The notes under the pieces: model-generated
Database searches by the model: none
What the model was told of the DNA's origin: nothing
Seen by the model: only the letters and a program-made list of their open reading frames with translations
Translations under genes and position numbers: made by a program
Shown here: positions 59,935-64,000 of the stretch, in pieces
Layout of the letters: every line of letters starts with the position of its first letter
Numbering within the stretch: position 1 is the first letter of the stretch
From: Caenorhabditis elegans
Lineage: Eukaryota; Nematoda; Chromadorea; Rhabditida; Rhabditidae
Assembly: GCF_000002985.6 (NCBI RefSeq)
Contig: NC_003282.8
Coordinates: 1,922,001-1,986,000, forward strand
DNA length: 64,000 nucleotides
Direction of reading: 5' to 3'

Positions 59935-62751
59935 TTAAAATGGGTCTCTCCGTAGAATGTGTCCTGCAAATCTTGATTGTTTTGCAAGGAGGTAACGTTC
60001 CAAGTTGAAGTTCCAGCCTCGAATTTCTGCAGCGTCGATAAGACCGGTGACAGTTCTTTTGAGTCTCAACGTGGATCCAGCATTACAAGTCCAAGTTTCA
60101 CTAGCATACAGGAGGGCTGGTAGCACATTTTGCTTGAAGAGGATGATTCTTTCCTTGTTTGGCATGATTCTCAAGACTTCTTTGATTCCAACCAGAGCAC
60201 CCCAACCTGCTCTTATTCTCCTCGAGATCTCTTCGTCAATTGAGCCCGAAATGTCGATCCAGCGACCCAGATAGCGGCAGCCAGGCACGGGAATGATGGG
60301 GGATCCGTTGAAAAGGATGTCTTGGCTCCGGCAAAACTTGTTCTTCAGAAGAACAGTCTTTGACTGATTGATCTTGAGTCCGTAATTAGAACTTATTCGG
60401 TCCAAAATTTCCAGTCGTTCTTGAACTTCTTCCGGTGTGGAGCATATCAAGACTACGTCATCCGCAAATTCGAGTCTTCTTATGTGTCTGCCTTCCACAC
60501 TGATGCCAACTCCAGCGAGCTCGTTGTCGCAATCCGTCAGAATAGCTTGGAGAGCAGCACTGAAGAGAGCTGGGGAAGCTGAGTCGCCTTGACGAATCCC
60601 GGTGCAGAGGTTGACTTTGAGCTTCTTATCGTGCACTGTGATCTCAGCTTGTCCTCCCTCCATCAACTCCTGTATCATCTTGCGCATGGCGGGATCGGCT
60701 CCTGCTCTTTCAAGACTGGAAACCACAGAAGAGTGGGATATTTTGTCGAAAGCCGTCTGGTAGTCAATGAATAGAAGAAGGAGTGGGAGCTGGAATTCGT
60801 TGCACTTTTCGATGAGCATGGTGAGGCTTTGGATGTTGTCAGCACAGCATCTCCCTTTCCTAAAGACTTTCGTCTGACTTTCGTCCAGGTAGCTCTCCAA
60901 GGTTGGTGTCAGCCTTCTGGTCAGAATGCTCGAGAACATTTTGCTCAGAATGGGGAGGAGCGAGATTGGCCGGAAGTCTTTAATCTTGGTGGCTTTTGCC
61001 TTTTTTGGTATCAGCTTGACATCCGCTATTTTCCAAAGATCAGGTACCTTGTTGTGGTGGAGGATGTCGTTGAACAGAGCAGTTACTGAGTCTACAACAG
61101 TGTCTCCTCCATTCTTGAGCATCGCAGCGTCCACGTTGTCGAGGCCTGGAGCAGATTTGGTCTTGAGTTTTCTGATCTCCAGACGTACTTCGCATTTGAG
61201 AATGGCTGGGACGGGATCAGAATTTGGAGGATTGGAATTGGGATTTCGCGGGTGACTTGGAGAGCTCGTGGGAGCCTCGTATAGCGTCTTGAAGTGAGAT
61301 TCGACGATTTTCCGGATTTCGATGCGGTTGGCCGTGAGAGATCCGTCAGGCCATTCGAGATATTGCAAGGGGATTTCGGCAGGGATGGATTTATTCAAGA
61401 TTTTTGAAGATCTTTTCTTCCGACAAGCTTCAAGAATCGAGTCGTACTTTTGAGTGAGATCTTCCGTTATCGATTTCCTTGCCTCTTGAGACAGTTTACG
61501 GAGCTTGGCAATATCTGGAACGGAGGATTCAAGAACTTGTCTCCTCTCTTGCAGAATCATGATAGTCCTTTGGCTGAATTTGTGCGGTTTGTGAGCGGGA
61601 AGTGGAACCAGCCCTTGGCGTAGGGTCTTGACGAAGGAATCGTACGAACCGAGGGTTGCGTGTTTTCTTAAATCCTTGATGGCGTCTTCGTAGAGAGTCC
61701 AGTCTCTCTCCTTACCAGTGGATGGCGGTCTCCTTGACTTGAATGCGTGGTCTCGTTCGGATTTGACTGAGATAACCCATCTCGAGCGGATAAGACGGTG
61801 ATCACTGAGATTGTGGAGATTGGGGAATGTACTGACATCCTCCACAAGATCGATCCTATTTGAGATGAAGAAGTCAATTTCCGTCCTCCCAACACCCTTC
61901 TTTCCTGCAAATGTCCATCTGCTCGCGAGTCTTTTACGGAATCTTGAGTTCAGCTGGAAGAGACGAGTGGATGCAAGGAAATTGAAGAAGAAGTCTCCGT
62001 GGTTGTTGGAATTTCCGAAGACGTTCCCGCAGATCCAGGGGGCTAGTTCATCGTTAGTGGAGCATGAGGTGGCGGCGTTGAAGTCTCCTCCGAGAACGAT
62101 TGGACCTTTGAAAGATTTCCTGAGTTGAATGTATTCAGCCCGGAGTCTCTCGAAGAAGCGCTTAGCGTCGTTTTCGGACCGACTTTTACAAACTGGAGCA
62201 TAGACGTTGAGAACCATGATCTTGACTTTTCGGAATTCCAGTTCAAGAGAAGCAATGCCTACGCCAATCCACGAGACGTTTATGACTTCGAGATCTTGGC
62301 ATTTCTTTACGAAGAAGCCCAGTCCCAAGTCTTTACTGTTGGTTTTTGGCGAGAAGAGCAGTTGGAATTCAGGTTGATCGATGGAGGCCATGGAGAAGAA
62401 GCGCGTCTCTTGGAGATTGACGACATGGCATGTGGAATTCTTGAGGTATTCAACCCCTGATGCGAGTCTAGGACCGAGCAGAGATTGAGCGTTCCATGAG
62501 CCGAGGTGGAAATGGCTCTTCTTTAATTCCGATCTGGTGGTCTTCCGTAGTTGGCCCCCGGCAGACCTCAAGGGCGAAGACCGTGGCCCTAGTGAACTTG
62601 ATTGCCGGGTTGTTGATCCATCGGTTTTTCTTTTGGTTTTTGAGTTTTTAGTAATAATTGGTGTCCTACTGGGCTGACTTACTAGGCCAAGCCAGATTGC
62701 CGGAGCACGGACGTCGCCAAGACCTGGGGAGGCCGCCAAGAACGGGAGCAT
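59935..62751 (-). CDS. LINE (RTE-like) endonuclease-reverse transcriptase ORF
   Basis: One uninterrupted frame of 938 codons on the minus strand. The N-terminal third is an apurinic-type endonuclease (LGSWNAQSLLGPR, VVNLQETRF, LGGDFNAATSC, LSDHRLIRS). The reverse transcriptase follows: FRPISLLPILSKMF, FIDYQTAFDKISHS (motif A), GIRQGDSASPALFSAAL (motif B), FADDVVLI (motif C), GLKINQSKT and CRYLGRWID. The domain order and lack of an RNase H fit RTE or a related non-LTR clade. The frame ends at GHILRRDPF: the last residues before the stop come from the host intron, so the element's own 3' end is missing. It lies antisense in the intron of the gene starting at 59446. Confidence 0.93.
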   Translation of the reverse strand: MLPFLAASPGLGDVRAPAIWLGLVSQPSRTPIITKNSKTKRKTDGSTTRQSSSLGPRSSPLRSAGGQLRKTTRSELKKSHFHLGSWNAQSLLGPRLASGVEYLKNSTCHVVNLQETRFFSMASIDQPEFQLLFSPKTNSKDLGLGFFVKKCQDLEVINVSWIGVGIASLELEFRKVKIMVLNVYAPVCKSRSENDAKRFFERLRAEYIQLRKSFKGPIVLGGDFNAATSCSTNDELAPWICGNVFGNSNNHGDFFFNFLASTRLFQLNSRFRKRLASRWTFAGKKGVGRTEIDFFISNRIDLVEDVSTFPNLHNLSDHRLIRSRWVISVKSERDHAFKSRRPPSTGKERDWTLYEDAIKDLRKHATLGSYDSFVKTLRQGLVPLPAHKPHKFSQRTIMILQERRQVLESSVPDIAKLRKLSQEARKSITEDLTQKYDSILEACRKKRSSKILNKSIPAEIPLQYLEWPDGSLTANRIEIRKIVESHFKTLYEAPTSSPSHPRNPNSNPPNSDPVPAILKCEVRLEIRKLKTKSAPGLDNVDAAMLKNGGDTVVDSVTALFNDILHHNKVPDLWKIADVKLIPKKAKATKIKDFRPISLLPILSKMFSSILTRRLTPTLESYLDESQTKVFRKGRCCADNIQSLTMLIEKCNEFQLPLLLLFIDYQTAFDKISHSSVVSSLERAGADPAMRKMIQELMEGGQAEITVHDKKLKVNLCTGIRQGDSASPALFSAALQAILTDCDNELAGVGISVEGRHIRRLEFADDVVLICSTPEEVQERLEILDRISSNYGLKINQSKTVLLKNKFCRSQDILFNGSPIIPVPGCRYLGRWIDISGSIDEEISRRIRAGWGALVGIKEVLRIMPNKERIILFKQNVLPALLYASETWTCNAGSTLRLKRTVTGLIDAAEIRGWNFNLERYLLAKQSRFAGHILRRDPF

Positions 62752-62890
62752 TGGACGCTGCTACCGATCAGGACGAATGGCAGTTTGGGTCGTTTAGCCT
62801 ACTTCTCTCCTACCTGGTGACCAACTCCAGGAACAAGCGAGCTTGGGGGAGAGAAGCGTTTCCACCTTTTCGCCACTTTGAGGCACTACC
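59942..62890 (-). mobile_element. Non-LTR retrotransposon, 3'-truncated, in an intron
   Basis: The element body can be told from the host intron by its higher GC content and lack of A/T runs. The 5' end (right side) lies near 62890, after GGCACTACCC; the 3' end (left side) is near 59942 at TGGGTCTCTCCG. No convincing target-site duplication or poly-repeat tail is visible. The coding frame has no stop or frameshift. Confidence 0.85.
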
Positions 62891-64000
62891 CATGAAATTT
62901 TCAGACAAAATTTATCGAAAATTCCTTATTAAAGATAACAAAATTTAAAAAGAAGTATATTTTAGGACGAAAAATAGCAAAATTAAAGAAAAATACGCAT
63001 TTTCGGACAATTTCAACTGAATTTTGCAGAAATTTCGAAAAATGTTCATTTTTCAGTCGGATTTTTGTAGTTTTTCATTTAAAAAAAAACGGATTGTAAC
63101 ACAAAAAATGAAATTTTAGTACTATTTTCCACTGAAATTCATCAAAAAATCGATATTTTCAACTGAATTTTATAACGATTTCGAATATTTTTCGAAAAAA
63201 ATTCAGTTTTCTGTCGAATTTTGGCAGTTTTGATGGAAAAACACAAAATTTCCACTGAAATTCATCAAAATGCTATATTTTCAACTGATTTTTATAGAAA
63301 TTTCGAATAATTTTCCAATTTTCAGCTAAATTTTGGCAGTTTTCCATAGAAAAAAGGCGAATTTTAACTCAAAATTTTAAATTTTCAGACACTTTTCCAC
63401 TGAATTTTATCAAAAATTTTGAATATTTTTCAATTCCCAGTCCAATTTCGGCAGTTTTTGATGTAAAAACACAAATTTTAATCTAAAAATTATTTTTTTT
63501 TTGTTGTCCACAGAAATTCATTTAAACCTCTATATTTCCAAAAATTACAACGTTTTTAAACTAAAAACCATGAAAATGCTCGTTTTATGGGAATTTTTCT
63601 GAAAAAAAAAATCAATTTACAGTCGGATTTTGGCAGTTTTCGACGGAAAATCACAAAATTTGACTTAAAAATTAAAATTTTCAGACAATTTTCCACTGGA
63701 ATGCATTAAAAATTCCTTATTGTCAACTGAATTTTATAGAAATTTCGTATTTTTTTCAATTTTCAGTCGGATTTTGGCAGTTTTTTATAGAAAAAAAGCG
63801 GATTTTAACCTGAAAATTGATATTTTCAGACAATTTTCCACTGAAATTCATTTAAAATTCCTTATTTTCAACTGAATTTTATTTTAAAAAGTCGAATTTT
63901 TTTCTTTAAATTTTTTTCCTCTTCTTTCAGTCGGATTTCGGCAGTTTTCGATGAAAAAACACACAAAATTTCCACTGAAATTCATCAAAAATGCTATGTT
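62891..64000. other. Intron sequence of the partial gene
   Basis: A/T-rich DNA with a loose period of about 105-130 bp: phrases such as TTTTCAGACAATTTTCCACT, GAAATTCATCAAAAAT, TTTCAACTGAATTTTATAG and CAGTCGGATTTTGGCAGTTTT recur about eight times. This looks like a degenerate tandem repeat. It is also present left of the LINE (59630-59935), so the LINE inserted into it. No exon was seen. Confidence 0.6.

Noticed and set aside
60005..62460. Several plus-strand frames of 61-111 codons
   Set aside because: Antisense shadows of the LINE reverse transcriptase frame.
1..64000. tRNA, rRNA or snRNA genes
   Set aside because: No stretch with a convincing cloverleaf, internal promoter boxes or known snRNA motifs was noticed by eye; a tRNAscan or covariance search was not possible.

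Overview
The window is nematode nuclear DNA, almost certainly Caenorhabditis. Its genes have many small exons, AT-rich introns ending in TTTTCAG-type acceptors, acceptors placed a few bases before start codons (trans-splice sites), TTAGGC telomere-type repeats, and dense families of palindromic repeats. From memory the gene set and order (denn-4, TSEN54, TSR3, TP53RK, TDP1, then ulp-3, shq-1) fit the F52C12-Y48A5A region of C. elegans chromosome IV; that placement is recalled and was not searched.

Layout: 1-2007 is repeats plus one possible last exon of an upstream gene. 2008-25316 is one 21-exon gene for a DENND4-type Rab exchange factor (1538 codons read through with no frame break). Seven compact genes follow on the same strand: TSEN54 (tRNA splicing), TSR3 (18S rRNA modification), BUD32/TP53RK (KEOPS, tRNA t6A), TDP1 (DNA end repair), SENP8/ulp-3 (NEDD8 protease), SHQ1 (H/ACA snoRNP assembly) and UQCC2 (complex III assembly). 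Some gaps are short (173 and 264 bp), which suggests operons, and four of the seven act in RNA processing or modification. A convergent minus-strand gene (48770-50371) encodes a Lys/Glu-rich protein ending in a polybasic CAAX box. Then come a SELENOF-like ER protein (51708-53540), a 4-kb repeat-rich gap with a nested LTR fragment, a small secreted neuropeptide-like precursor (57988-58301), and the first two exons of an unidentified gene (from 59446) whose intron holds a nearly full-length antisense LINE (about 59942-62890).

The most unusual signal lies in the introns. A roughly 135-bp hairpin element occurs about 19 times between 5.4 and 40.4 kb, always on the transcribed strand. In 10 of the 11 introns that carry it, one copy ends within about 50 nt of the 3' splice site, and the element's tail runs into the acceptor. 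A second dispersed motif (core GGAGCGCACTTGC) also abuts acceptors, makes up most of a 57-nt intron, and appears to have been amplified into a 160-bp satellite inside the SHQ1 gene. Other repeats: five loci of a GCCGG-type satellite, one of them an inverted duplication; a 2.6-kb CGTAAATCTACAGTAA minisatellite with a 212-bp higher-order unit; several 150-600 bp palindromes; and a decayed interstitial telomere array.

All exon models below were built by hand from splice consensus, frame continuity and family recall. No transcript or database was consulted.
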